From NCBI RefSeq assembly GCF_004193775.1, contig NC_041008.1:15643731-15707730 (forward strand): a stretch of DNA of 64,000 nt. The letters are read 5' to 3'. Source of the stretch: Glycine soja (Eukaryota; Streptophyta; Magnoliopsida; Fabales; Fabaceae). The first letter of the stretch is position 1; each line of letters opens with the position of its first letter. This document shows positions 11,701 to 25,670 of this stretch, one piece after another. A program made the position numbers and the translations under genes. Under the pieces are notes generated by a model. That model was not told where the DNA came from, ran no database searches, and was given only the letters and a program-made list of their open reading frames with translations.

Positions 11701-14700
11701 ACATGCACTAGGGATAACAAGGATTCTTCACATGACAAAAATGGGTGTGGTAGACAAAAAAGAACCCACATCAATGTTGAGAAAGGGTCATGGAGGAGTA
11801 CAGGATCTGAAGCCTGACTCCAAAAGCTAATGTTGGTGTTTGACAAGTCCATTTCAATTTGCTTTAAGATACTTAACATATCACCTGTGGATATATAGCA
11901 GATATGAAATGGAACATCAGTAACAGATAAAACACTTAGGTCACATTCGGTAGGCATGTTAGAATGAATGGAACAAGAGTGGTACGTTATTGTTTTAATA
12001 ATAAAGAAGCAACCAAGAAGAGCAAAACAGAATCATTTTATTTCATTTTGTCAGTGGGTCAAGAATTACCTTACGGTACAATTAAATAAACTCAGGAATA
12101 TATTCAAGCAAATTAATAGCATGTAGAATTGTAGATTGCACACAATGTGCACAAATAAATGGATCATAACTATTATTAGCATTAAGTGATTAAAGTAGGA
12201 GTTCAGATGCAAAGTAGGCTCCCATTTAAAGTATCCAATCCAATACCTATTATCAATTTTAAGTTTATAAAGCTGAGAGCCTTTTAATTTTTATGCACTA
12301 GTAAAGAACTTTGAAGCCTAACAAATTTCCAATGAGGAAAAAATTAACCTATAAAAAACCAATAAATTTATTAAAAAAAAACAATCCTATTAAATGTGAA
12401 TAGGATTTCATTTGCAATCTGTTTGACAACAGCATATCATTAAGTGATAATCTACAACTTCCAAATTGAAAAGCTAATATTAAAAGAAAAAGTCGTATAA
12501 AATTAAAATATACTAATAAGTTAGTATATCATTGTGTTTGAAACAATAAAACAGAACTAAGAACAAGAATTGTACCTCTCCCAGACTCGTCATTATTTGC
12601 GTAATTCAGGGAAACCCCAGAACAAATTGATTCTGCCAAGAGTTGAACACCTCTAAATCTTTGTAGAACATGAAGAGAATTATTACTTCGTGTCTTTTGA
12701 ACAAGTTTCAGCATCAGGGATAATATAAAGCCACTTGAAGATTTCAGTTCTTCATACAATGCACTAAGAGCAAAGTTTGGTGTAAAAGAAGTCTTTCCAC
12801 ACCGTGCAGCAATCTCCATTGATGTCAAAGAGTACTTGAGAGTGTCCCACATCAGCATTGAGTGGTTTAGTCTGGAAAATCTTGATAGCTTTTCTTCTTT
12901 GCAAGGGGAATACATTTTAGAAAGCCCCCATATGAACTTTTCAAGATTTGTTCTAGTTCTATCAATGTGATGCAAAGGAATAGCATTTAGGAATTTATCC
13001 TTCCCAACTGCATTGGCAGCAGATTGCAGAAGCTTTAAGCCTAGATGGAGACGAAGTGAATAAGTCAATTCACTCAATTCAGCTAAGGGGGGTGCAGTAT
13101 TTATTGAACTAGTACTCAAGATGGTAGACTGCTTGAAAGGCTTCTGTAATTCTCCAGGTAAAGTTGGCAAGACACAATTTGCAAGTCTGCGGCACACTGG
13201 GCAGAGAAACTCTCCCTTGAAAAAAAGAATGAACATTCAAAAAGGAAGAGAGTGAAAAGATTATAAAGGTGTCATAACAAAAGGAAAAAAAATAAATTAG
13301 AAAAGACATAAACCTGATCTGGGTCAACAATATGTCCTCCTTCAAAAACAATTCTTCTGACAGATCTGTCCAGTTACAATAACAATAATAATCACTCCAC
13401 AGCAAGAAAACTTGACCATCTACTCATTTCATATTAATCATTTCCGTATTGTGTATATGTGTGTCATAATGCCATTTAGGTTAATCAGACTTGATTTCAT
13501 TGAAGAACTAAATCATCTGTAAAAATAATGACTGAACTTAATATCTCCAAAAAAAATTTGTAGTTTGGTACATGAAAGTTTACGGTGAGGGAGGCTCCCT
13601 CCATTCCAAGGCCAGGGCAAACTGAGAATATCAGTGAGAACTTATAATGACTTAACAGACAGCATACCAACGAGGGATCCCAGGACAAGAGAAAAGATGA
13701 GTTAAAACAGATATTACAAATTACAATAATTGATCCTCCTTAAAAAAATGAAAATACAAATAAACAATAATGAAGCTACCACTTAGTGGTCCTAATCTCT
13801 TAACATATCTGTATGGGAAACCACTCTAAAAAGTAAAAAACATATGAACTCTACACCACCAAGTAGATAGAGGCCCAATGCATTATCTTATACCCCAAAG
13901 AAGCTGCCATCAAACCAAATTCTCCCAAAATATTCTAAAAATTTGTGTGTATCAGATGTACCAAAGTATAGCACACAAAACACCTTTCTACATAAACTTG
14001 GCTTCTTCACTTCTACCAAACCAGTGAAACCAGTTAACAAACACTGGTCCAAGGGCATCCACACAACACTCCAAAAATGCTTTTTAGAATTAAATGTTAT
14101 AACAGTTTTGTCCTCAAATCCTTCTCTGAAATCTATATAGGTAGACTTTGAGACAATATTAAAAATGGACCAAGCATAACTCAACCCCAAAAACAAGCTA
14201 GCTCAAGCAAGGAGACACATGAGTAGCTTTATAATATATTTCTAACAATCTGGAAAGAACATTCAGGACATAACAGCAAAGTTAAAACTGAAAATAGGAA
14301 TTTCAAATGCTATAAATTGAGGTATAGCAACTAGGAAAGGTATTCAAAGATAATGAACACAACACACAATAAGCTACACTGATAACTCTAACTTAAACAT
14401 ACCTTTCCTTTAATGAAGATAAATATCGATCAAGACATCCTTGATGTACTGCATGCCCACAGGAAGAAAGATGAACTCCATCGCAATCTGTAGGGCCAAA
14501 TCCATCATATGCTGGATGCTGTGATGTTGATTCTACAGAAGCAGTCTCATTAGAAGCATTTTCAGACACAGAAGAAACTTCTGACATCTCTTGCACAAGA
14601 TCGGCTGTATATTTCCCAAGCAATACAGATCCAGTGTCTATTATAAAATTTGAATTCCCTCCCACAGTTGAAACTTTCTCATCCTCATTCAACAAATTCG

Positions 14701-17700
14701 AAGATAGCAGAAGATCATGCATTTCATCACGCACGGAGAAGTACATACCCTGTTCTAAAGTCTCAAAAGTATATGGTGTATTTTCTTTATCATGATAATA
14801 TGTGTCTGGGAGCTGAAAATTTGACAAAGCTGGGAACTTATTCTTGACATATTGCAGAAAAGTAAGAACTTCCCCAGGTTTCCCACAAGAAGCTAATTCT
14901 TTTGCAGCATTCTGAACAAATTGACTTAAGTGGGAAGATGAAGTTGATCCCAAACTAACTGAATTACAGTTAATAGGCAATGTATCCATCTCGTTGGTGT
15001 TGATGATAGGTGTCCGATCTTTATCTGATCGGCAAAGTTGGGCCCATGATGGGGGACCCCTGTCAACGGAACTCACGAGCCTAGATTTCTTGTACACACA
15101 AAAAAATGTATCAATCAAGAGTAAATAAAATTTTTAAAAAAATGCAATCCAACAAACTAGAACCTATGCTTGATCTAGCTTACAGCAGGTATGCTACTGC
15201 CATATATATATATATATATACCTGAAGAAGAATCAAAAAAGAGATAGGATGTTTTGAATTGTGGTCATGACAAAGGGAGCAAACAACTTGTTTAGAATCG
15301 GATTCTTCTACATCTTGCTCAGTGTCTAAGTCACCTTCATGACCAAGTTGTGAACCATCATCAACAGTGGAATCAATGCTGGCCAAGAATTTAGACTGTT
15401 GGGCTCTCATTTTTTCCTACATTATACGGAAAGTAAACAAGATCAAATGGTGAAGACAAATAAATGGGCGCAACAGAACAGATCAAGGTGTCTAGATGAA
15501 AAAGCATACTAAAGCATGTTTAGCTCAATTAAGAATATTTGCAACCATATGGCTTCCTTAGCATACAAAATAAGCACCTGGAAGATATCAAAAGCATGTG
15601 TCTTTCACAGTATTCTAGAATTTAAATATTCAGATAATAAACATCATGTCTCAGATTTGTCTTCCATCCAAATAGCAATAAATCATGCAAAGGACTGCAA
15701 ACAGAATATAACATTTCTTTATTATCATTGACTAAAACAGAATGAAAACACAATAGCCTACCATTATTGCAGCCTGCCTCTCTCGAGCTTTCGCCTTGCG
15801 TTTCTCACTATCAGAAGCCGACGATGAGACACTTGAGTCTCTAGTTGGAACACATTCAGAAATATGGCTGACTACTTCAGGGGCAAGTTTTTGCAACTTG
15901 GTCATGCATCTGTTGTCAATCTCAGCAAATTTCTTCAGTAAGCTTTCAATCAGAGAATATAGACTACAACCACCTGCTTCCACAAAGTTGTCGACATTTT
16001 CCTTCCTGTGCATTTCCATCAATAAAACAAGAAGTGACAACAAGCTTTGTTCACCAAAAGAACTCTCAATTATTTCTCCAGAGAGGGCAATTATGGGAAG
16101 ATGTGACACATCATGGCATGTATTCTCACTAGATTCTTTCTGTTGAAAACAGATATCTAATGATAATGACAGTAAATGTAGAGCAGGTAGAAGAACGCTG
16201 TCAGGAGCACGAGATTCAGATGATTTAAAAGTGAAAACAGCATAAAATAGCACAGCACGGATAATATGTAGAACAACTTTGCAAGTGGCTACTCTGGCTA
16301 TCCCCCTTAGAGGAGGATGAATTTTGGTCCACTGGGGCAATTGGGTGGTTAGTGCAGAGACACTGCAGAAGCGCAAGTATCTTTCTTCAGCAACTTGTAA
16401 ATCCTTTGAATTCCAACGTGGATGATACAAATCCAATTCTTTCCAAAATGACCATCGCAAAGAAAACATACCCTAACATAACAGATAAAAATCTTGGTAA
16501 ATACAGGCTAACAAAAGAAAGAGATAATTTTTTTCAAGAGTGGAACAAACCTGATTAAATCCAGATGGATTGGAATAAACAGCAACTGTATCCAAGATGT
16601 CTTGAAGTTGTTCAAATTTGGAGAGATCACGAGGAAGAGACTTAACCAAATGACTATGAGTGGCATCACCAATGGATAACTTATAAATTAGTTCTCTTTT
16701 CAAACATTCAGCAGTAGTTAGCCCACTAAAGCGTCGTTCTTTTACTATCTGAATAATAAGAGTAAGCATTTCCTGGACCAAAACAGGTTCATATCTGAAA
16801 ATAACAAAGCATTCATTCTTAAATATGGTAGAGAAGCAAATCATGCAAGAGCATGAGAACAAGACAAAAAGAAAAATCTTGCATCAAAATGAAACATAAA
16901 TCAGCAAATGCCCCTGTCTCCATATGGAAAGTAAAATTTGACATTCACCAACAGGTGAGAAACATAGTAAGATGATATCAACACTAGTAATTGTTGGATA
17001 GTTTTAATATACTAGTATCCATTATGCATGAAAAGATCAAATGTTACAAGTACAAGTAACCATTTGCAATGTATTGTACGAATCATATAAATAATCATTA
17101 GACCAGCATGACATAGTGAAGAGTGCATGGATTGTAAGATTGCATTTCTTATTTCTCCCCTCTATGGAACAGAGATTCATAAAAGTGATGAATGAGTACA
17201 GGAGAAAATGATAAGATACCCTATAGAGAGAGAGAGATGGAATAACAAAACAAATTTAAAGGAGAATAAAAATGGAGTAGAGCTCATCAATGTCAATCAA
17301 TCCCCAATAAAGAAGCCTTTTAAGAACATAGTTAAGACTACTTTATCTTCAAAAAGGTAACAGCAAGAAACACACTGAAAAAAATTTAACATTTATCCCC
17401 AGCCACAGACACCAAATCACTAAGCACAGCATTAATAAACATTTTCCTCTCAGTCAAAAACATCTGAAATGGAAAAAAAAAAAAAAAAACCATAGTAGTC
17501 AATGGCAGATAGTGACCACCACCAAAAATGCTATAATGGGATGGCTGCTATTCTGAATTCTGAATTTTTAATGGAGTTTCTATTATATAACAGTTATATT
17601 TGTTTAATATTATTTTATATTATTTCTACTTATATATATATATATATATATATATCTTATTATTATATTACTTTTATTTAGTTATTACATTTTATTTATA

Positions 17701-20700
17701 TATTTTGTTTATACACTTATAAATTATTATAATATATAATTATGTATTAATATTTTTAAATATTCTTAAATATTATAAAATACTTTAAAGTTTTATAATA
17801 GTATAATATATCCTTACCAAAAAAAATAGTATAATAATATATGATTAATGAGCAAATTACAGCAACACCCCTAAACTTTTATCAAATTACACATAATGTC
17901 ACCTTTTTATTTTCCTTCACTAACACCCCTTAAAGTTTGAAAACATTACACTAACACCCCCTTATATGTTTGAAAACATTACACTCACATCTCAAATTTT
18001 ACACTAACACCCCCACAAGGAAGGGGAAAGTAATTACACTAACACTTGTGTAATTACATGAAACCTCAGGGGATGTTGCTGTAATTTGTTCATGATTAAT
18101 TATAAAAAAAAAAAAAATCCCCAATTGTAGAATTGTTTGGGGTGCAGAATGGAGAGTGACCCAATTTGGGATGTAGGCCCAACACCCACTCTTACCCATA
18201 AAGCATAAAAAAGTAACAAGATAAAACTAACTATAGAATACAAATGAGGGGCAACCCTCACATTACAAGTCAGCTTTATAGGGTTGAGTTAGGCTCAAAC
18301 CCACATTCTAAGACATTTGCACATTCAGAGTTATTAATATAAGAACTAAAAAACAACATAACATAAGACTGACTAAAGAAGCTGCTGAAGGACCACAACA
18401 AAAAATGGTCAATCCAAGAAAAAGTTATATTGTTCAAGAACTTGCATGCCATTAACTTCATATAATACTGCACATTTAAGCATTTCAAAGAAAAAAATAT
18501 GCATGAAAAATTTGCTTTGTTGCTGGAGAGGACATACTCGCTAGACCGTTCAAGATTTAGACATAAGTAGTTTGACAACCCAAAGCGCTCCAGAAGTCTA
18601 CTGACAAATAGATCCTCTGGAGCTAGTGCAGCACAACACTGAAGAAGAAATAGATCAAGCTCCAGACATTTTTCAGACCTGTCGAAATAATGAACTGATA
18701 TAGTATAATGTAATGGATTATTGAGATTTAAGCAGAGAGAGAAATACCTCTAACATGGATGAGTTTCAGTCCTCAGAAATAGTATATAGTAATACAAAAT
18801 TTACTTACCAGCGTACTGATCTATACAATTCACAAGATAATAAAGCAGCATCTCCATTTTTACGCCACATTCCGGCATGGACTTCAGCACAAAAGACCCT
18901 AATCCGCAATGGATGCTCCATTACATAGGCAGAGAAACCATATGGATGACTTCCTCGTAAAGCTTGTTCGAAGAAGTCATTGTAGCTAGTCAGCAATGAA
19001 TTAGCTGAAGAAACATGAGTCACATCTGACCCTTCAGATTCACAAAAATATCTTTTCATTGCCTTCTGTAACAGCATGGAAAGCAATCTATGTAATGGAA
19101 TGTGTACAGATATATCTTGGGAACTAACATCATAGACTATTTGTGGCCAATCAGGCAATGATAAAAAACGTGGACCATCTGATTCCAAGGGGAAATCTTC
19201 TTCCATGGCATTATCATCAAAAGTGGGACGAATATAGGTATTTTCTGAATCAATTGCATTATTTTCAGAACACTGCTTACCATGATCTTCAATTGAACTT
19301 GTAAGCCTACCAAATGTATATCTACCCCTTCCAAACTTAGATATTGTTCTCTTAAATGCTGAAAAATTGTCATCACAGACAGCACCACTGTTCGGAGATT
19401 GTGCATTAGGAATTACACCAGGGGTATTCTCGACTCTCAACCAATTCTCAATAGCCCTTAAACACTCATATATCAACAAAGTGACAGAACGTGGAAGAGG
19501 CAGCTGAGAAGAGTCATCAGCTTTTATCTCACGAAACTTTCTAGAAGCTAAGGCACTATTCCCACTGGTCACATTACATGCAGAGCTTTCCTCAGATCTC
19601 CGTCCTACCTTTGCATGCCTTAGATTATCTCCATCATCTGAATCATTCTTACAAGAGCTCCAAACAATTTCTGCATCCATTTCCCCCTTGCTAGCATCAG
19701 AAAATGACCCATCCACCAATAGAGTGTGAATATTGGCAATAGAATGCCCTAAAATAAAAGGCAAATGGACATGCTCATTTTCATCTTCTATATGTTGACC
19801 TGTTTCTCTCTTTTGAGGGTTCATCCCTTGTACAAAGGAAAGAAGTCTCATCCATGTTCTTGAGATATCTTGCTGGTCATTGGTTACATGTTTGGGCACT
19901 ACCACATGGCTCATAACAAACCGAATATCTTCAATAACACGTATAGTTGTCTCATATAAACCTACCCACATGGAAACCTACAAAAAGGTCCTATATATCT
20001 TTAATGAAACATCATGAGAGAAGATCAAAAACAAAATAATGAGAAGTGTAACTACATTTCATTAATATAAAATTCTTAACTAACTTCACAACTAGAACAA
20101 CTTGAAAAGGATAAGAACCAAACAAAACTCATTATTCTGCCACATCTTAATGTCATCTCCTAAAATGTAAAACTCATTACCTGTAAGCGTCCATCTTCAG
20201 AACAAGAAATGAAAATATTTTCAAAGCATCCCAACAGCATGGTTAGTAGGTTGATTTCCTTCACAAGGCGTGGGGTAAGAGTGGGCACAGTAAGTATCTG
20301 TACAGAGAACGTGGATAGTAGTGGGTACTTCTTTAGAGGAGAGTCACTGCTGTCTTTTGTGGCCTCATTTATGACAGTTGGATAGTAAGTGAGAAAATCT
20401 TTAGCAAAATTATACTTAAAATTTGGTTCTCCTAACAATTTCAGGAGTAGCTCATGGAGTTTCTTCACTACAACCTCAGTTAAGAACCTCTCAGCTCTCA
20501 CCAGCATGTTAATTAAACCATTAGAAGAGAACAACAACCTAGCAACAAAACTGAGCAAACTCTCACTATGCTTGCAAAATTCTAAAAGCATATCAACCAC
20601 GGCATAAGTTAGCTCATTTGCTGCATGATTTTTTTCATTAACCGACTCACTTGCCAATGTTAGCTTGACTTTCCAAGAATTGAAAAGGGAACCAAGCACA

Positions 20701-21604
20701 GGAGCAACAGAGTTTGCGAATTCCTCCGGAAGTGGTTGCATCTGCTCTGCACCCTTATGCATCGAGCAGAACCCCTCACGCTTCCATGCTGTTACATCTC
20801 CACAATCACAGCAACCGCCGCCCGTGTATATAACAAAGTAATCATGGCCCTTGTGATTCCCATTCTCAAAACAAGGAACACAGATTGCGCACGTTGGGTC
20901 GTGCTCACATGTCCTACACCTGTAAGCAATATCACTGTTGCCCCAAACAGACCCACAGACACCCCTCTGCCCATCAGACATCTTGGAAAGCCTTCTCAGT
21001 GCGCCACCTGGGTCGCCCTCAAATATCAACCACTGCAACCACGCCATGCTCTCGTTAAACCTCTTCTTCATGATCACACCCACCGCCGTCTTCTTAGAAG
21101 ACAATTTAGCTTGCCATGCATCCGCCACTTCCGCATCAGTAGGCAATATCACAGACACCAGCTCAGGTATCAACGCCCTCTTATCCTTAACAAAAGCAAC
21201 TAAACCAGGTTGGTCGAGCTGTTCCTCAGGAACACCAAACTGGGCAAGCCTCTGCAAACCGAGCCAAAACCACATATTAAACATACAATTCAGCATTACA
21301 AAAATAAACTTCAAACCGTCAATTTCAAAATTTAACAATATCCATTAACAACAAGAAGAAAAAAAGCATTCAGTCCAAACCGACAGAAACTATTAAAAAC
21401 AGTTAAACCATCCAATAAACCAATCCAAACAACTCTTTCATCAAATGCAAAGCGAATCAACCATTGATCAAGCCACAAAGAGTGTGAATTTCGATTAAAA
21501 GGGAGGAGAATCGGAAAAAACACGATTGTTACCCGAACGACTCGATCGCGAGGCTTGAGCGGTTGGGAATCGGAGGGTGTATCGATTTCCATGTTATCGG
21601 CCAT
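8715..21604 (-). CDS. PRT6: E3 ubiquitin-protein ligase PRT6 (PROTEOLYSIS 6), UBR-box N-recognin
   Basis: PRT6 recognises basic N-terminal residues (type 1 Arg/N-degrons) and ubiquitinates substrates such as ERF-VII factors, linking oxygen and NO sensing to hypoxia, germination and flooding responses. Exons (minus strand, all GT-AG, phases consistent): 21604-21533, 21251-20181, 19977-18809, 18678-18538, 16794-16551, 16472-15762, 15416-15222, 15088-14403, 13356-13314, 13215-12576, 11884-11676, 11591-11050, 10972-10868, 10009-9943, 9740-9663, 8948-8880, 8789-8715. They join to 2,038 residues, close to the roughly 2,000 of Arabidopsis PRT6. The start MADNMEID is the first ATG in the frame after an upstream GC-rich leader; an ATG four codons later is possible. 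UBR box at about residues 120-190, with CRTCEHDPTCAICVPC, then NHKGHD and GGCCDCGD. The RING is split: CSLC at about 1182-1185, CGHAVHQGC at about 1411-1419, CPVC at about 1449-1452, separated by a long Ser-rich insert. The C-terminal region ends QTTIGSFFLV. No disabling lesion was seen. Confidence 0.95.
15202..15221. repeat. (TA)n repeat forming the 5' splice site of PRT6 intron 7
   Basis: On the minus strand, exon 7 ends CTTCTTCAG and the intron opens GTATATATAT..., so the donor site is the first unit of a TA microsatellite of about 20 bases. Confidence 0.85.
17631..17655. repeat. (TA)n microsatellite in PRT6 intron 4
   Basis: About 25 bases of alternating TA in the largest PRT6 intron (16795-18537), which is otherwise AT-rich. 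Confidence 0.9.
17850..18091. mobile_element. MULE-type MITE (242 bp) in PRT6 intron 4
   Basis: The element is flanked by a perfect 9-bp direct repeat, ATGATTAAT, at 17841-17849 and 18092-18100. Its ends are inverted repeats: GAGCAAATTACAGCAACA on the left and GAACAAATTACAGCAACA on the complement of the right end, both running into a C-rich CCCCT. A 9-bp target duplication is characteristic of Mutator-like elements. The interior contains three imperfect copies of an ACACTAACACCCC motif and no coding capacity. It lies within an intron, clear of splice sites. Confidence 0.85.
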
Positions 21605-21868
21605 GACGGAGCGCCAGAACCGAACGAGGCAACAGCACAAGGAGCGAGGATCGAACCCCGAACCTTCACTCCCCAGGTTTGATTGTTTTCAGTTTTGTGA
21701 TTCCGCGACGAAACGAGAACGGAACGGAACGGAGAGAAGAACCGTTGCAAACCCTAACTGGAATTCAAGAAAGCCCCAAATTGTGTTGCGAAATTCGATC
21801 GCATAGGGAACCGATTGAGATGAGGATGACGATGATGATGACGCTGTTTGCAGCTACTTACACTCAAC
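21605..21868 (-). other. PRT6 5' leader (inferred)
   Basis: Sequence between the PRT6 ATG and the inferred transcription start, about 260 bases and not resolved exactly. It carries a GAT/CAT trinucleotide run near 21820-21843. The extent is inferred from the TATA-like site upstream and not from transcript data. Confidence 0.4.
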
Positions 21869-21892
21869 ACTCTTCTCTCGTGCCTCGTCTTC

Positions 21893-21900
21893 TTCATATA
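21893..21900 (-). promoter_or_regulatory. TATA-like box of PRT6
   Basis: On the minus strand the sequence reads TATATGAA here, about 290 bp upstream of the PRT6 start codon and followed by a pyrimidine-rich stretch suited to transcription start about 30 bp downstream. No experimental support. Confidence 0.4.
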
Positions 21901-21904
21901 GGGT

Positions 21905-23590
21905 TCACTCACTCATTTCCCCTGTTTCGTTTTTATAAATGATTTTTATTATCATAATATTAATAAATGACAGAGATATCAACGCACACAATTTCTTCTA
22001 TACCAAAAATCAGAATTCAACTTTCTATTACTTAATTAAAATAAATATCACTTATATCCACACGATAAATAAATAGAAATGATGTCTATACACAGGCAGC
22101 TAGTATAATTTTATGCCAACCGTAGATCATCAGCACATGCAACAAACATAGTTATTATTGTGAAATTGTCAAAAACTTATACATATCTATTGTTATTATA
22201 TTATTTATTTGTCATAAAAAAATAGAATTGGAACGTTAACAGAAGAGTTTGATGACATTTCTAATCGATATACTCTCTCCAATTATTTGTTTATGTATAA
22301 GAGATATATAACTGATTTATCGATACCAATAAAAATAGATATGTTAGTTTAATTATATTTAATTATGTCATAAATCTAAATTATTTATCAAAAATATAAA
22401 ATAAAGTGGTTTAAGCAGTGATAATTCAAGAGATAATTTTTTCAATAAATGTATCTATTTGCATGGAGTATAAGTGGACATCTCATTAATTAATATATTT
22501 CATAATAAAATAAGAATTTAATAGATAATTAGTAATTAATACATCTAAATAGGTTCATATTCTTATAATTAGGAAAAATGTACTTATTTTAGTAAGAAAA
22601 AAATTAAATGCAATAAATTATGTATAACAACTTATCTTTTTAATTTCTTTTTTATAATGAAGTTGTGGTATCTTTTTGATAAAACACAAACTATAAAGAT
22701 AGTCCACGTGACATGTGCTAAGTTGTTGATTTTATTTTTTAACATTATTGTTTTAATGCATTTAAAATTACTAAGATAGCTTCAAACTTTTGGGAAGAAA
22801 TGTGACCTTATGTGTATCATTTTATATAACTAGATTTGGACTCGTATGATGCACAGGACAGTAAATCCATTTTTAAAAAATATTTAAACATTTAGAAGTT
22901 CAACATCCATCAACTATCATATGTAAAAAACATATCAAGATTTTAATGTTGACAATTTGATATTTTGAAACATAAATGTGTAGATATTTTTTTTAACCTG
23001 TTAATACTTTAGTCAATAATATAAATTTTAAGGATCTAATTATGTTTAAACTATTGATGTTGAGATGAAGGTTTGAGATTTAAATAATGAAGATATGTTT
23101 TGGTTACTAATATTATTAAAGATAAAGAGTGCTAGGAACATGTTCTCTAGTACATTCATTCACTTAAAATTTGTCATTCATAAAATGAGTCATCTATCTT
23201 GAAAGACATCAAATATGCAACTGCATCATTAATAACATGAAATTAAATATAATTAAGGGCTCAAAATAAATTTCATCAAACACCTAAGATATATACAAAT
23301 CTTATATCATAAAATAAGTTTCAAAATTAGTAAATGTAGCACAAAAAAATTACATCTTGCATATACACAGTCCAAAATTCTTCTACATCATGAATCTCCA
23401 TCAATGGCAAGGGTAGCCATTAGTAAAACTAATATATCTTTACCCTACCCCATACCTTTCACTCTATACCATCTACTAAATGAAAAATGCATATAAATAT
23501 GACCTCAATTCCAAAAAAGTATGATAAACAGTATATTAGTGTCATTGAGAGTGATTCCAAGACAGTGGTTAGAGTCCTTAACCATCTTCT
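21905..23590. other. Intergenic AT-rich region
   Basis: No coding region. It includes one copy (22741-22830) of a dispersed repeat that also occurs twice near 30.4-30.7 kb. It ends at the 5' LTR of the copia element. Confidence 0.6.
22741..22830 (+). repeat. Dispersed repeat, copy 1 (related to the pair at 30394-30725)
   Basis: The block starting AACATTATTGTTTTAATGC and ending near CATTTTATATAAC matches, with scattered changes, blocks near 30472-30563 and 30660-30722. No known element was recognised. Confidence 0.6.
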
Positions 23591-23788
23591 TGTTAGAATC
23601 CTTAATTATAATGATTAGTTATGATTTGAATTGTAATTGATCTAAATCCCTATATATTTTTTCCTTTTTTATTTGTGATTCTAGTTTGATATTTTGTCTT
23701 TAATAATCATGGAGAGATGATAGAGAGGATCATGTATTTATTCACTGTCTTATATCAATGAAAATTACCATATATCATTTTCTTAACA
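23591..23788 (+). repeat. 5' LTR of the copia element
   Basis: 198 bp, TG...CA ends, directly repeated at 28782-28980. The sequence TGGTATCAGAG follows immediately as the primer-binding site. Confidence 0.92.
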
Positions 23789-23855
23789 TGGTATCAGAGT
23801 CAACTCCAATTATCTCTCTTCTTTAGGAATTGGAGATTAGCTTCTAGATACGAAA

Positions 23856-24402
23856 ATGGAGAATAGGTCAAATAGATCAAATTCTACTCCACATATGCAG
23901 GATTCGTCTTCAATCCTTACACCTGAGTGTCTTGATGGTACAAATTATCCTAAATGGCACCCAAAAGGAAAAAAAGGTGGAGTCTCTCAAAGACAACTCC
24001 ACCGCTGCTACTGGATTTGTTGCTAAGTCAGGTATATTTCAACCAATTTGTGGTTTTTCTGTTGTTACTGAGGGTAGTGATTGGATAATTGATACATGTG
24101 CAACAAATCATATGACTTGTGGTAGAAATATGTTTACACAATTTTCCTCTAATAGTTCTATTTCAGTCATTATAAACGCCAATGGTGTTTCTTCCCTAGC
24201 TATGGGTAGTGGTACGATACCCATTTCTCCCTTATTATCCATTTCTAATGTGTTTTTTGTTCATTCTCTCAATTGCAATCCTCTCTTTGCTAGTCAATTA
24301 ACCAAGTCCCATAACTGTGTTTTCTTGTTCTTTCTCACACATTGTATTCTACAAAATATACATACGAAAGAGAAGATTAGTAGTGGTAAAAGAAGTGAAT
24401 GA
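23856..24402 (+). pseudogene. Copia gag start fused to protease remnant
   Basis: From the ATG at 23856 the frame gives a copia gag N-terminus that includes LDGTNYPKW, then breaks: almost the whole gag is missing and the sequence resumes in another frame. The protease follows (about 24060-24150), where the active-site motif normally DTGA is DTCA, followed by NHMT. A missing gag and a changed catalytic motif show it is inactive. Confidence 0.8.
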
Positions 24403-24415
24403 TTATACTATCTTG

Positions 24416-25385
24416 AAGATAATTCTCAATATACCAAAGGAAAAGCACTGACTCACTCTATAAGTGATGAAACACAAGCTAAGAATAAAAGAGATATTTG
24501 GCAATGGCATAAGCAATTAGGACATCCATCTTTTAGCTACCTTAAGAGATTATTTCCTTCATTATTTAACCATTGTCATATCTTTGATTTTAAATGTGAA
24601 ACTTGTGTAATGGTAAAAAGTCATTGCGTTACTTTTCCTATAAATAACAATAGAGCTAATGTTCCTTTCTCTATTATTCACTATAATGTTTGGGGACCTG
24701 CCCCGCTTCCCACACATAATGGAATGCGATGGTTTGTGACATTTGTGAATGACTATACAAGAATGACTTGGCTATACGTTCTTAAACGCAAAAGTGATGT
24801 GTGTAGTGTTTTTCAAGTTTTTCACAAAATGATAAACACACAATTTAATACTCCAATAAAGATAGTCAGGTATGATAATGGAGGGGAATACTACAAAAAT
24901 GAGTTGACAAATTTTATGGAATCTGTTGGTATTCTTCATCAAACATCATGTCCTAATTCCCCTCAACAAAATGGAGTAGCCGAGAGAAAAAATAGATATC
25001 TTTTAGAGGTTACTAGATCAATATTGATTAGCGGTAATATTCCTTCTTACTTATGGGGTGAAGCTTTAAGCTTTGTAGTTTATCTCATTAATAGAGTTCC
25101 ATCGAGTGTGTTAAACTTTAAGAGACCTCTTGATGCCCTTTCTCATCATTTCACCCTTAATTTTGTCAATCATTTATCACCCCATATTTTTGGTTGTGTC
25201 ATGTATGAGCATTTGCATCCTCACCAGTGAACAAAATTATAATCTAGAGCAATGAAATGTGTGTTTGTGGGATACAACACCACTCAAAAGGGATATAAGG
25301 CCTATCATCCATCTACAAAAAGATTTTTGTATCAATAGAAGTTACATTTCATGACCATGAAATGTTTTTCTCATTTAAAACACTT
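24416..25385 (+). pseudogene. Copia integrase remnant
   Basis: The HHCC pre-integrase zinc motif is recognisable (WHKQLGHPS, later CETC) near 24500-24610 but interrupted by stops. The integrase core follows at 24610-25230 with YDNGGEY and PQQNGVAERKNR, giving the second acidic and the glutamate catalytic positions. The first catalytic position, normally the D of a DVWGP motif, is N (HYNVWGP). The following GYxxxxKGYKAYHP region at 25260-25330 is cut by a stop. Confidence 0.85.
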
Positions 25386-25670
25386 CATTCTTCACCTCAA
25401 AGGGGAACATGGAGGTGCAGAATCATGATAGACTTGACCAAGATATCAGGTTATTTGATGTTATGCCAACAACAATAGAGGATAAAATTCATGTTAATGG
25501 AGATGAGAACATGGAGGATCAAATTCAGAATAATGTAAATGAGAATATGGTCGAAGATGATAGTATAATCTCTCCTTCAACCTCAAATCCACTGTTGATC
25601 CAATCCAAAAATAATTTTGTAAAGGTATCACCTAAAACTCTTACTTCTTTTCATTCTGTTGTTGATACAT

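Noticed and set aside
20736..21348. Plus-strand ORFs of 136-155 codons
   Set aside because: They lie antisense to PRT6 exon 2, which has strong protein-level evidence (UBR box).
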